DNA of 32,500 nt from Cristatella mucedo (lineage: Eukaryota > Bryozoa > Phylactolaemata > Cristatellidae), in contig WPIO01000100.1 of the NCBI GenBank assembly GCA_009760855.2, forward strand, positions 245,001 to 277,500, given 5' to 3'. The position numbers and the translations under genes were made by a program. The notes under the pieces are model-generated. The model was not told the DNA's origin, searched no databases, and saw only the letters and a list, made by a program, of their open reading frames with translations. Position 1 is the stretch's first letter, and each line of letters begins with the position of its first letter. Of the stretch, positions 20,371 to 29,924 are shown piece after piece.

Positions 20371-20745
20371 ATAAAGACCTTGTCATAGCGGTCAAAAATA
20401 ACTAAATCTAGCCACCCTGGTTTTACCCTAAGGTAAAGTGCTTCCTATTAATGACCAAGTGGTGGGCTCAAGCCCTGCGGCATCTGCGAAGCACCTGAAT
20501 AAAGATTAAGTACTCTTCGGGTGATTTAAAAATGAGATATACACATATATAAATATCTGTCAAGGCACTTGACATATACTTTAACTAAAGCATGTCAATC
20601 GGTTAGTGATGACATTCGAAGTGTCAGCACACGAGTACACTAAGGTCAATTCACACGGACCACGTAAATGCTATGAGGAACAGGTGCGATTTTAACTTCT
20701 TTTTAAATGTCGTCGAGCCACGGAATGTCGTGACGTCAATCGGGT
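20371..20745 (-). mobile_element. L2-like LINE 3' end split by a SINE
   Basis: Minus strand: the protein end 'TTFKKK'-like region at about 20690-20740, UTR blocks partly deleted, then AAGTGCCTTGACAGAT. A forward SINE A (20417-20548) interrupts it, and the rest of the tail ends in TTATTATTATC at about 20371-20385. Its layout, including the SINE position, parallels the copy at 396-905. Confidence 0.7.
20417..20548 (+). mobile_element. SINE A, nested in a LINE tail
   Basis: Head CTGGTTTTACCCTAAGGTAAAGTGC, B-box-like GGGCTCAAGCC, CTGCGGCATCTGCGAAGCACC, then TGAATAAAGATTAAGTACTC and GGGTGATTTAAAAATGAG. The tail again matches the LINE 3' end. It occupies the same LINE-tail site as the SINE at 492-632. 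Confidence 0.75.
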
Positions 20746-21846
20746 GCGAGTGTCGTGCTTTATGAGCATGTTAGCTAAGGGCACGTTCTCCAAGAGATTT
20801 TAGCTTGATGAGAGGCATTTGAGACAAACGAGCTAGTGGTACGACTACTCCTTGGCTGATTGGACAGTAATTCGAACATTGACGCGACTGGCTCAAGCTT
20901 GTCGCGTCATATGTCAGCTGCCACAGTTATCCCAATGTCATGGAGCGTAAATCTCGTTTAACTACGTCTTAGCTACTTATCAAAGAGTGAGTTTGAATTC
21001 GTGCATATCGACAATAAACCTTTTAAACTATCAGATGGAACATCGAACTAACTTACTTATCGAACTTGGAGTGGCTAGTGCATAAACTCGAGAGCTCTTG
21101 CCGAATCGTACGTCAGTTTTTTCATTCGATTTAAAAGCAACCGCCAAGCAAGGGATAAATAGGCAAAGCGCACTGCAGCAGTTTCGCGGCGGCAGTAATT
21201 GCACTCGCTGAGCTCATCTCGCTCAGTAGATGCCGATTGAGCAGATTTCTAGCTCAAACCGTCTCCATTAACGGAATGAGCGCTAGATGCAGTGCGTCTT
21301 CCTCATCGCGAGCGGCAAAACCTCTGAGAAATTGTGGAACAACCGGAGGTGTCGTAGCATCTGTGGCAAGTAAATTAAAGAGAGTTAATCTAAAGTGACG
21401 ATCAGCCAGTTTTACAGTATGCTTCATTTTTTGCTCACGTGGTTCTTTTCGGCTATCTTATATACAGCCATTCTTTACGGATTGGGGTCGTTACTCGGCG
21501 TTCCTGATCAACCGACTTGTTCTGCTGTTGTGGCAATACCCGCATTCTTCGGGCGGCTTTCGCTAGTCTTTGGCTGCTCTGTGAGCTGCTAGCTCTGCTT
21601 CTATCTGCCAGGCGTCTATCTGCAAGGACAACCGTCCGTTTTCCGGGCGCTTCGTTTTACGGCAAAGACTTTAGCTCTTAGGCAGCTGTGCACACGCTTG
21701 CGATAGCATTAGAAGTCGGAGGTTTTGCATATTTTCCGGCACTTACAAGTTTTTCCTGACTCGATGAAGTCATATTGTGCTAGTTGCGACTCAGCAGGCG
21801 AGTATCGTACTCGGAGCCTGCCTTTCAATGGTGTGCTAGTTAAAAT
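20746..21846. other. Unassigned stretch, no gene seen
   Basis: About 1.1 kb of mixed composition. A TATA-like GGGATAAATAGGC lies near 21150, with GCACTGCAGCAG about 20 bases further on, but no exon follows convincingly. A hydrophobic 65-codon frame (21395-21592) is unrecognised. Confidence 0.35.
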
Positions 21847-22013
21847 AAAAATATAATTCCTTTGTATTGGGCCATAAAGAGAACATAATCTCTATTCGGG
21901 CGCTTCTCATACACAGCAGAGCACGAGCCCACCACCTCGGTCGTCAAATGCGTTCACCTTGATCTCATTCGCTAAAGGCGAGCACCTTGACCGCTGGGCT
22001 AAAAATAGCGCCA
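21847..22013 (-). mobile_element. SINE A, well-preserved reverse copy
   Basis: Minus strand: AGCCCAGCGGTCAAGGTGC is a clear A-box region. It is followed by an extra 20-30 bases in the anticodon region, then GACGACCGAGGTGGTGGGCTCG. The LINE-type tail GAAGCGCCCGAATAGAGATT...CAATACAAAGGAATTATATT ends it. Confidence 0.75.
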
Positions 22014-22063
22014 GTTGTGACTATATTGGAGAGTGTCGTACGCGGAGCATGTCTTTATATCTT

Positions 22064-22066
<3 letters not shown>

Positions 22067-22106
<40 letters not shown>
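22067..22106. repeat. (TA)20 microsatellite
   Basis: Uninterrupted TA dinucleotides preceded by CTTGTT and followed by CAAGCATG. Confidence 0.97.
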
Positions 22107-22108
<2 letters not shown>

Positions 22109-22870
22109 AGCATGCACTGCTCGGGACTAACGGGCCTAGCAACTGAATTCGTTGCCTGGTCTGCCAAGATTCAACATGAATTGGTCGTCTTGTCTCCCAA
22201 GATAAATTAGGAATAGGCTCATTCCTCCCTCAGAACTTCGGCGAATAAAGAAGCAACGCTTCTAACGAGCTCAAGTGAATTGCCGTGCAGTGCCACAGTT
22301 CTATGCCAAAGTTGAGCAAATTAGAGAAAAGTGCTAGCCGAAGTAGCTCAAGGGATAATACTCGTACATGGTCGGCATCAGGCTCAATGGTAGCAATTTC
22401 GCGGGGCAGGTGAAGTTGTCACTCCGTCGGATGACCGGACCGAGAAAGCCCTGCTGAGTGGCCTGGAAAGCAAGAGCTCATGATTTCACACGAGAGAATG
22501 GACCGTAGCCTTGAGTAAAGATGTGATGAAAAAAGAAGTGAGCGGTTGCTCACGTGCTGGTCATTGTCACTGTGCAGCCTGTCACTATCGGAGCCTACTA
22601 CGAGACTGCTAGTGTAAAGTGCACTAATGCTGAGGTGACGGCCTGCTGTTCTGATAACTGTCAAACTGCTACGGTCATCAGCGACCGTACTATTATTTAT
22701 TCTCAATGGTGTCTTCGCTATGGGTCATTAGAGTATTTTTGTCAGCTGTCGCTGTGCGTGCGATGACTACCCATCTTTCAAAAGTGGGCAATACAATATT
22801 GTAGCTATACGTCGTACTCCAATGTTTTATGACGAACGACGGAGGCGACTAAATTTCAGCGTCGAGCTTT
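22107..22870. other. Unassigned stretch, no gene seen
   Basis: A tRNA-like head may start near 22335 (AAGTAGCTCAAGGGATAATACTC), but no B box or SINE tail follows. Frames of 70-95 codons on both strands are unrecognised. Confidence 0.35.
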
Positions 22871-23104
22871 CTACGTTTCGTCGACATCTTTCCGTATTTC
22901 TTTCGCATGGCTGAACCTAATGTCGCCAATGATTTTAATGTCTACCGGGCAACTTTTACGATTTTTCAACGGAGATTTGAACTCAACGAATGCTATGTCG
23001 TGATTTTCGAAGCCCTTCATGTCAACCAATGTCACGTGGCCACGACCATGCATGCCGTATAACCTAATAAACTTTACTTCTTGTTCCGATTCACAGTAAC
23101 GTGA
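22871..23104 (-). pseudogene. RRM-like reading frame, partial
   Basis: A minus-strand frame is open from 23104 to a stop at 22871-22873, 77 codons, with one internal ATG at 23053. It reads SEQEVKFIRLYG, GHVTLVDMKGF, HDIAFVEFKSP, and ends IKIIGDIRFSHAKE. The order and spacing suggest helix 1, strand 2, an RNP1-like strand 3 (xxxAFVEF) and strand 4 of an RNA-recognition motif, somewhat like the first RRM of SR splicing factors. The first strand with RNP2 is missing because a stop lies just upstream. It could be a single exon, a retrocopy relic or chance. No RS domain or second RRM is seen nearby. I assign it by eye only, with low confidence. Confidence 0.28.
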
Positions 23105-23216
23105 TTATTCACTGCGCTTCGAAAGTCTGCCAGTAGGTGTACGCTAAGCTGAGTGACTCACTGAAAATTTTCGATCGACCTCATATATTGTGTAGCTGAA
23201 AGTTAGGCAGAGAGGA

Positions 23217-23476
23217 CAGCATTTAGTGGGTCCCTGTGATTCGTCCTTGATGTGCTTATGCGTGCTGACACTGTGCATGCTGCCACTAACCACATCTGCA
23301 TGCTGACCCTGTGCATGTCACCCCTAACCATATTATTCCTTTCGTTTGTTTTTCAAGCATGATTTTACTTACCATTTAATTGCATTTCAATTTACAGCAA
23401 ATGTAAAGCGCCTAGAGAGAGATTAAGTTCTCTGAGGGCGCTCTATCAAGTGAATTATTATTATTATTATTATTAA
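23217..23476 (+). mobile_element. L2-like LINE, complete 3' UTR and tail
   Basis: The best-preserved 3' UTR in the window: AGCATTTAGTGGGTCCCTGTG, CTTATGCGTGCTGACACTGTG, TGACCCTGTGCATGTCACCC, CAAATGTAAAGCGCC. The closing hairpin pairs GCGCC (23408-23412) with GGGCGC (23436-23441) and has AGAGA/TCTCT inner pairs, and a (TTA)n tail follows. A short reverse-oriented match to the RT thumb lies just upstream, near 23192. Confidence 0.85.
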
Positions 23477-24335
23477 GACTAAATTGGAAAGATAATGCCA
23501 GATATGCAAACGATAAATCGAAGTCACAAACGCTTGTATACAGTCATATGGACATTAGCTTCTTCTCATTTTTAATGAGCTAGTTGTGTTCCATCTTGAG
23601 ATTGTTTTCAGGTATCCAAAAGGACGAGGCAACAGCTAAAGGTTCCGCCTGTCTCCAGCCCTTTAAAGTGCTGATGATAGTTAAATTAACTTAAATCGGG
23701 TTTCTTTGATCATTCGGCTGAGGGCGGCCTTAATTTAAAAATGAATAGTACAGTCTCTGCAAACCTGAATGTTGACACCTATTTCGCTAACCTTATATTT
23801 GGAGGAGCATCCAAAGTTTTTGGTTTTTCAGTTACACTCTATGCTTCGCTATGCGAGCGTCTGGAGCTCTTTGGCTGTAAGCTATATAACTAGAGGTCAT
23901 GGCCAAGGACATGGAAAACTTATTAGATGCCGTTGCACTCTGCTTTCGTCGCCCGTACCAGCATGCATCTGGGCTGCTTCCACGACTTGTCAGGTCTGCT
24001 TAGAGAGGTTTTAGCTCTGCTAATATCTTTCACACGGCAGACAGAACTAGCGCTCTCACGTGATCGTACTATGTTTACGACCAGAATTATGTTCGCTCTC
24101 GCGCCGCTTTCTGGAGCCTTTCACGCAACGTGCCACACGAGCCAAAATAAGACTACCTGTTATACTATTCGCGGTTCCTGAATTATGATGGCTAGAAACC
24201 GCTGATTGCATGATCTATGGTTAGGCGACATAAAGAGTTCAAGTCATGTAATTGTCAGCAGCTGCGCTCTTGGCTTTGACGCGAAGCGGTCGCAGATGTG
24301 CACTCGATGGCGTCGAATAGTGAGCTGCACAACTG
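23477..24335. other. Unassigned stretch, no gene seen
   Basis: No gene, RNA or repeat family is recognised in about 860 bases. Plus-strand frames of 81 and 84 codons (23769-24181) overlap each other and have no known motif. Confidence 0.4.
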
Positions 24336-24410
24336 CAAATTAAATCTAAAATTAAATCTAAAATTAAAATTAAATAAATATAAATTAAAATTAAAATTAA
24401 ATCTAAACAC
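24336..24410. repeat. AT-rich tandem AAATTAAATCT repeat
   Basis: AAATTAAATCTA and AAATTAAAATT units repeat several times directly before the LINE fragment at 24430. Confidence 0.85.
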
Positions 24411-24429
24411 ACTGCACACAGCTAAACAC

Positions 24430-24735
24430 TGGCTGTAGCCCTCTATAGCTGTCCAATGGAAGGCTGTACGCTCAACTCCCTTGCTGCATGTATTGATGAC
24501 ATCCGCACATGGATGGCAGCATATTTTCTTAAATTGAATGATGATCTAACCAACTTGCTAGTTATGGAAAAATCAAGTGTGAAAGGCTAACGCCTCAAAA
24601 TCAGCTCTGCCATCATTTCCTCTGTTGATTCTGCACGAAATCTCGGCGTCATGTTCCACAGTGACCTTTCGTTCGACGGCCGCATCAGCTCCACAATCAA
24701 GTCTGCCTACTTTCAACTTTTGCGCTTATCAGGTG
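24430..24735 (+). mobile_element. L2-like LINE, RT palm/thumb fragment
   Basis: The plus frame reads LNSLAACIDDIRTWM, FLKLNDDLTNLLVM, then a stop (TAA at 24588-24590), RLKISSAIISSVDSARNLGV, MFHSDLSF and ISSTIKSAYFQL. This is the region just after the catalytic YxDD motif of non-LTR reverse transcriptases. The catalytic aspartates themselves are lost. It breaks off abruptly at about 24735 without the C-terminus or tail. Confidence 0.85.
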
Positions 24736-25099
24736 TGTTACTATTGCTATTATGGACACGGGCTTGTTAGATGAAGGTATGAGCGCTTAGTGTCGCAGCC
24801 GTCACTGCTCAGCTGCCTGCTGCAGTCGGAATTTAAGGTGCTCAATATTAGGACTCGGTTTAGTCGCCTGTGCGACTTTGCGAGAGCTTCCGATGCTGTC
24901 GATGCACAGCTTCGCCAGTTTTTGTCAAGGTCAACGCCAAGGTCACAGGCACCGGTGCTGGTGATATGGTGCCAACAACAAAAAATCGTCTTATTTGACA
25001 GCGTCATTAATATGGCGGCAGAAGAGAGCATTAGCGGCAATCGCCGCCGCAGTTGACAGTTGACGTTGACAGTTGCAGTTGACAATAAAGGGACGCTCA
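24736..25099. other. Unassigned stretch with TTGACAG microrepeat
   Basis: AGTTGACAGTTGACGTTGACAG repeats near 25051-25084. Overlapping frames on both strands (116 codons minus, 88 plus) have no known domain. Confidence 0.35.
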
Positions 25100-25172
25100 C
25101 TGAAGGATTCGAACCCGCGAAATCGGTCGTGAAAAGTCAGCACCTCACCTTTTGGGCTATCACGAACCTTTA
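25100..25172 (-). mobile_element. SINE B, head-only reverse copy
   Basis: Minus strand: GTGATAGCCCAAAAGGTGAGG, CTTTTCACGACCGATTTCGC, B box GGTTCGAATCC. The family tail is missing; AGTGAGCGTCCC follows instead. It is therefore truncated. Confidence 0.6.
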
Positions 25173-25299
25173 GGTCTTTAGTGATAAGCCGCTACTGGGC
25201 TTTAGTAGCTGCGTGTGTCACTATATTGCCACCATTGTAACCACAAAGCGCCTGTGCCGCGACAACCCTTTAAGGTGAAGTTTAGCAAATGGGTTGTAG

Positions 25300-25334
25300 T
25301 ACATTTCACCCCCCGGGCGTTTCCGCCGGACATC
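25300..25334. repeat. Left inverted flank of the heptamer array
   Basis: ACATTTCACCCCCCGGGCG, TTTCCGCCGG, ACATCCCC. It matches the reverse complement of the right flank (25670-25730), with ACATTTC, CCC, GG(A/G)CGT and GACAT(T/C)CCCC in the same order. Confidence 0.55.
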
Positions 25335-25652
25335 CCCTAAACCCTAAACCCTAAAACCTAAACCCTAAACCCTAAACCCTAAACACTAAACCCTAAAACT
25401 CTAAACCCTAAACCATGAACCCTAACCACTAAAATCTAAACCCTAAAACCCCCAAACCCTAAACACTAAAACCTAAAACCCTAAAACCTAAACCCTAAAC
25501 GCTAAACCCTAAACCATAAACCCTAACCGCTAGAATCTAAAATCTAAACCCTAAAACCCCTAAACCCTAAATTCTAAACCCTAAAACCCTAAACGCTAAA
25601 CCCTAAACCTTAAAAACCCTAAACACTAAAATCTAAAACATAAACCCTAAAC
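25335..25652. repeat. CCCTAAA telomere-type heptamer array, degenerate
   Basis: About 318 bases of CCCTAAA with variants (CACTAAA, CCATAAA, ATCTAAA, extra A). The heptamer CCCTAAA/TTTAGGG is the plant/green-algal type of telomere repeat, while TTAGGG is the common animal type. It is internal in this window and degenerate, so it is an interstitial array or satellite and not an active chromosome end. Confidence 0.9.
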
Positions 25653-25735
25653 CATATATCGGAGGAAAATTTCACACCCCAGGGGGGAATGTCGGGGGGG
25701 GGACGTCCAAGGGGAAATGTCTGTACCCCAGAAAG
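25653..25735. repeat. Right inverted flank, G-rich
   Basis: GGAAAATTTCACACCCCAGG, then GGGGAATGTCGGGGGGGG, ACGTCC, AAGGGGAAATGTCTGTACCCC. Read in reverse it repeats the layout of the left flank, so the array is bounded by imperfect inverted repeats. Confidence 0.55.
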
Positions 25736-25739
25736 CGTG

Positions 25740-26030
25740 CAGTCTAAAAAGGATTCCACTGACGAAGACGATTGAAATAATTTACCTATGGGCTATCTCT
25801 CGGTTCGGCGACAGATAGGCAAAGATCGCTCTAAATAAAGCCTACGACTAACTAGTGGTAAGCTAAAAGTGTGCTAAGACTGCTATAAAGCTGGAGCATA
25901 AAGTATGCTAATGATGGTGACAGGAGTCAACCTACTTCTGTTATTCTTGAAGATTTCAAGGGCGATAAGTTGGCCGCTGTATCACAGGTTCAGGCCACGG
26001 CCGAAGCTCCATGTGATACAGTTCAGACAA
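25740..26030. other. Unassigned stretch
   Basis: No gene or known repeat is recognised. ACTAGTGGTAAGCTAAAAGTGTGC-like wording near 25850 is possibly a worn tRNA-like head, not callable. Confidence 0.3.
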
Positions 26031-26031
26031 G

Positions 26032-26178
26032 CTGATATAGCAGCCTCAGTTATAAATAGGCAGGAGAGCCTTAAAGGCTATCGGCGCTGCTTGCAGCGAT
26101 CCATAAATTATTTCCTGCTTAGGACTGGAACTCACGACCTGGATAGTGAAGTTCAAGTTTTTAACTCCTGGGCTAAAT
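26032..26178 (-). mobile_element. SINE B, reverse copy
   Basis: Minus strand: TTAGCCCAGGAGTTAAAAAC (A-box region), ACTATCCAGGTCGTGAG, B-box-like GTTCCAGTCC, GCAGGAAATAATTTATGG. The tail is GATAGCCTTTAAGGCTCTCC...TATAACTGAGGCTG. The tail hairpin is partly eroded. Confidence 0.7.
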
Positions 26179-26229
26179 GAAATCGGGCAACCCCGTAGAA
26201 GGCTTGGGGAGCCCAGAGTTGATGATTTT

Positions 26230-26476
26230 AAATATATATAATTCACAGCTAAATATATAATTATAAATTATAAATTATTAAACTTATTAAAATTATTATA
26301 AATTATTAAATATTTAAACATATATAATTCACAGCGCGCTAAAAGAACTTTAATCTCTCTCTCTCTCTCTCTCTGTTCAGCTGCTTCGCATATGCCGCGA
26401 GCCTCGTGACCTCGGTCATCGAATACTTTGACCTTGGTCGAGGCGAGGCCCCACTTCCGCCACTTGGCTAAACCAG
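26230..26476 (-). mobile_element. SINE A, reverse copy with extended AT tail
   Basis: Minus strand from 26476: CTGGTTTAGCCAAGTGGCGG, a diverged GGCCTCGCC region, then GACCGAGGTCACGAGGCTCG and GCGGCATATGCGAAGCAGC. An expanded (AG)n replaces part of the stem, and the tail ends AGCGCGCTGTGAATTATATAT. Beyond it lies AT-rich DNA with a second copy of the tail end (26234-26249 against 26320-26335). Confidence 0.65.
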
Positions 26477-26479
26477 CTT

Positions 26480-27084
26480 GATGCTATTTTAATTTACACG
26501 AGAGCACGATACTTGAAGCTATGAACGTGCATGTGGATACAGCCTTAGCATTGACAGAAGATGTACAAGGTGTAACGCCTTGCAAATTATGAGGCTTCGA
26601 CGAGCAAGCACAAGTGCAATAGGAAGACACTCTAGCACTCTAGCCCACAGGCTAGCAGGACCCGTGGTCAGTAGCATCCACTGAATCGTGCACAGGTGAG
26701 CACTCAAACAGGTGATCACGCAGGTGAGCATGCAAAGCGAGCAGGAAAATAACAAGACAAGTTAACTAGGGTACAGTGAAAGAGAGAGCGAGAAAAGAGA
26801 GAGAGAGAGAGGAGAGGGAGGAGAGAGGGACAGTTGAGCAGAGCAGATCTAAGTCAATGCAAGTCTCGACGGATGGCAAAAGCGAGCTCCGGTGTTTCTG
26901 GTTCATACGAACTGGAGACCCGATCGCAAGACGACTGGCAGCCGAGGTGCGAGAGCACGACACCTGAGTGGACTCCTAGGAGGTCGGATAGGTGGTCTGA
27001 TGCTTTCGAGGGAAACGACCTGGAGGCCAAAGACAGGTCATATCGAAGTTAATCCAATGTTTCACAAGAAACTAGTGAAGCCCT
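26480..27084. other. Unassigned stretch with a short GA tract
   Basis: A GA-rich tract lies at about 26778-26832. Frames of 60-80 codons on both strands overlap and have no recognisable domain. Confidence 0.35.
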
Positions 27085-27330
27085 TGCACGGAATAGGTAT
27101 GTTGTGGCGGCTACACCGCCGACGAAATACCACATGAGCTGCTGAATTTTATACCTGTTGCAGTTGATACAGGGCGCTGGCTAGGGATTTTGAATACAGG
27201 AAGTTGCATCAATCTAAAAGCGATGTCACAATCAATGCGTGCACGATGTCGTTAAATGTCCCTTTGTCTGAGAAGGCTTTAATCTGTGTAATCGTCCACA
27301 GCTGAACGTCAACTGATATGAAAGTGGAGG
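27085..27330 (-). mobile_element. LINE RT thumb fragment, decayed
   Basis: The minus-strand frame reads QIKAFSDKGTFNDIVHALIV, TSLLD then stop, CNFLYSKSLASALYQLQQV, stop, NSAAHVV. This is the 'HAFVTSRLDYCNSLL...LQLVQNSAARLV' region of L2/CR1 reverse transcriptases. It lies downstream, in its own reading direction, of a more C-terminal fragment, so it is a separate insertion or a rearranged piece. Confidence 0.7.
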
Positions 27331-27384
27331 AAATGTGCTCATCCGATGACAAGACTGGTCGTTTTGGAATAGCACGTCCAGTTA

Positions 27385-28385
27385 TAGGTCAGACACCACA
27401 GAAAGATGTCACGTAAACAAATCTTGAGCCTAAGGTTAAACTTGAGGGGGTCACCAGGCTAAACCTGAGTGACAGAACCTTGAAGTCGATACGCCGCTTG
27501 ATTGGGAGCCAAATCAGGTCAGCGAGAAGTGGTGTGATGTAGCAACTGCGGCACACATTAAGAATGGTAGAAGGGAGACTGGGCGGCATTCGCTCAAGTT
27601 CTCTTGTTGCCTATTGTTGCTTTCTATATGTGTGGCCCCAATAACATTTTTTTTGAAAGGGGGCAGGGACGTGACCTGAGGCTTCGGACATATTTACTAT
27701 GTTTGTGAAGCACGGCAGTAGCACATCTATGCATCGTAGAAGTAGGACAGCGGAAATATGGTCTGCAGTGCTAGCAGTCTTCTTTGCCTGCGAGATTAAG
27801 TTCGGGACAAGGTCATTCGTGGCCGCCTTGAAAACAGCCATTGAGGTGAGACTCTGAATAGAAGTAGGCGAGTCCTGAGGGGAGGCTGGTACCTTAGGTA
27901 TCGACTCCTCGATCTAATCTATCTTAATTGATTTATATCTGACTCAATCTTATCTATCTGACTTTTCTCTTATCTTGTCTGGCTGACAAAACCGTTAAAG
28001 AAGAGATCTGCTGGATCGCCACAAATATCTCTTGGAAAGGAGCTAGCCTGGGAGCGATTAAGGAGATGGCTGATGGTAGACATCAGCATTTTTGGGTTGC
28101 ACATGTATGATTCAGCAACATTTTCATAGAAACTAGACTTTGCCTTAGCTAAGATTGACTGGTATGATCTACAGTAGTCTTCATGCGCCTGTCGATGCAT
28201 GGTCAGTCGCGATCTTTCGTCGGCTTTCTCAAGCTTGCAATTACTAAATCGAGGTGTCTGTGTCTGCGATAAACCAACCATAGGCAGTGTGGGTGAGGGC
28301 GCATCGGTGTGCTTAGTCAGAGGTGCAAACTCGTTAAGAATGTCACCTAGTGTCGTGTAGAGACAGGGATAGTGATGGAGTACGC
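27385..28385 (-). mobile_element. L2-like LINE, linker and RT pieces with deletion
   Basis: Three blocks in order on the minus strand. (1) 28385-27980: the region between endonuclease and RT, with ADERSRLTMHRQAHEDYCRS, ILAKAKSSFYENVAES, LMSTISHLLNRSQ and a 'DPADLFFNGFVSQ' end. (2) 27841-27650: the start of RT, with DVLLPCFTNIVNMSEASGHV. (3) 27590-27389: the C-terminal ITPLLADLIWLPIKRRIDFK and VLSLRF. The catalytic core between (2) and (3) is deleted. It is the only place where sequence upstream of the RT domain is seen. It is non-functional. Confidence 0.82.
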
Positions 28386-29331
28386 GGAATTGAGGGAGAG
28401 AGTGATGAAGGGAGAAAAGAGAAGGAAGGACAGGACCGGAGGAGGATAGAACCAAAGCTTCTTCCCATACTTTCTGCGCTCAACGTTCATGCTGGATTAA
28501 GTAGCCTGACATCTCTCCCTCCCTCCTTCCCCCTCTGCATACCTCTTTCCTCTCTCCCTTCCTTCCTCATTCCTGACTTGATGCTGCCCACTTGAAGGTC
28601 GGGAGTCTGTTATTCATGACACCGAAATGATGAAGAGGCCCCGATTTGAGTTGCTAGATAAGTAATGATGACTTGTTTGGAACTTCCTTGCGTTGAGGCT
28701 GGTCTCGGTCGTCTTTGGTGTTGGTTCCCGTTGGTAAAGTCAGTCAGTGCACTCTGGAAAAAATAACGCAATAACTCTGTCGACTAGTTCCGTATCAGTA
28801 GTATTCCTATATATTCGCCTTACATAGAAAAAGATAACTCCGTGAAGACTTTGCAGGGTCCGTTGGTCCCGCGAAGTGTGCGGGGCACCAATCGGGTTGC
28901 GTCGGTAAGTGCCCTAACTTTCGGTTGCCTGCTCGCAACTATGACCGCTCGACTCACGACGGGCTGCCGGACGCTGGGCGTTTTTCTCACGCTTTTTGGA
29001 ATTTCCAATTTCCAATTGAGCTATCGGAGCTACCATTCGGACCGCCATTCGGATCATTTCGCCGCTCGATCGTTCGAGCGGCGATTGAAGTGAACGCATC
29101 ATTAGCTGGTCAAGGACTCCTTTCAGCTTGCTGCAAAAACGAGAAAATAAAGAGAGCGCGAAGTCAACGGTTGGAAGGCTGAATTCGACGAGATGCCCGT
29201 GCAGACGCTAAAATTACGAGGCCGTCAGTCAATCTCAGCCGCCGTCTCAGAGCTTCCTCGACGGTAGTTCTACTACTTCCCAAAAAAGGGGAAGCAGATA
29301 ATAATTCCCTTCCTAAAATAAAAGCTCCTGC
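28386..29331. other. Unassigned stretch, no gene seen
   Basis: A CT-rich patch (CCCTCCCTCCTTCC-like) at 28513-28566 is low complexity. TCGGTAAGTGCC near 28902 resembles a splice donor, but no exon upstream is convincing. TTCCAATTTCCAATT and CCATTCGGACCGCCATTCGG are small direct repeats at 29000-29055. Confidence 0.35.
29060..29083. repeat. Perfect 10-bp hairpin
   Basis: CGCCGCTCGA (29060-29069) and TCGAGCGGCG (29074-29083) are exact inverted arms around a TCGT loop. Confidence 0.85.
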
Positions 29332-29452
29332 GAACATTTACCGCTAACCATTCGTGATCATGCTTCCTTTGCAGCAAATGTAAAGTGCATAGAAAGAGAT
29401 TGAGTTCCGTGAGGGCGCTATAACAAATGCATTATTATTACTATTATTATTC
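29332..29452 (+). mobile_element. L2-like LINE 3' tail
   Basis: GAACATTTACCGCTAACCATTC, GATCATGCTTCCTTTGCAGC, AAATGTAAAGTGCATAGAAAG, GAGGGCGCTATAACAAATGC and an (ATT)n tail. There is no coding part. Confidence 0.85.
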
Positions 29453-29536
29453 CCGCCCAGTAGAGTACTGCTTCAGCAGATATCCATGGCAGCCACTCGC
29501 TCGCAGCACGCGCATCTGTCGGCAGGCAAGGCAAAC

Positions 29537-29690
29537 TGACTCGCAGCCTCATTTGTATAGCGGCACGGAAGCCCTAATGGCTATCACCACCACCTCTTGC
29601 AGTGGGCAATCAATGATCGCCCGCTGCAGGACTCGAACCCGCGACCTGAGTAGTGAAGAGCGATCACCTTGCCCTTGGGCTAAGACCCAG
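29537..29690 (-). mobile_element. SINE B, reverse copy
   Basis: Minus strand: CTTAGCCCAAGGGCAAGGTG, CGCTCTTCACTACTCAGGTC, GCGGGTTCGAGTCCTGCAGC with B box. The tail is GGTGATAGCCATTAGGGC...CCGCTATACAAATGAGGC. It faces the forward SINE B at 29925 head to head. Confidence 0.8.
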
Positions 29691-29924
29691 AGCGGTAAGA
29701 GGCTGGCAGAGGGCCTCGTCATGGAGGTGATCTGTGGACGAAACGTACTCTTGACCTCGCGAGAGCTGTCCGCTCTGGCATGCGAGAGCTCAACGGGTTG
29801 GTACAATGCCTACCCTTGACGGTATCCCAGTCTAGACTAGCCCGAATTTACCAGTATACGGATAAGCTGTTAGCCTCCCTTGACTGCCGCTGCAAGCTGT
29901 GTCGATGCTCCGGCGGCTAGGTTA
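29691..29924. other. Spacer between facing SINE B copies
   Basis: About 230 bases without a recognisable feature. Confidence 0.35.

Noticed and set aside
24750-25100. 116-codon minus and 88-codon plus frames
   Set aside because: They overlap on opposite strands, have no known domain and contain a microrepeat.
25335-25652. An active chromosome end
   Set aside because: The heptamer array is internal, degenerate and flanked by non-telomeric DNA on both sides.
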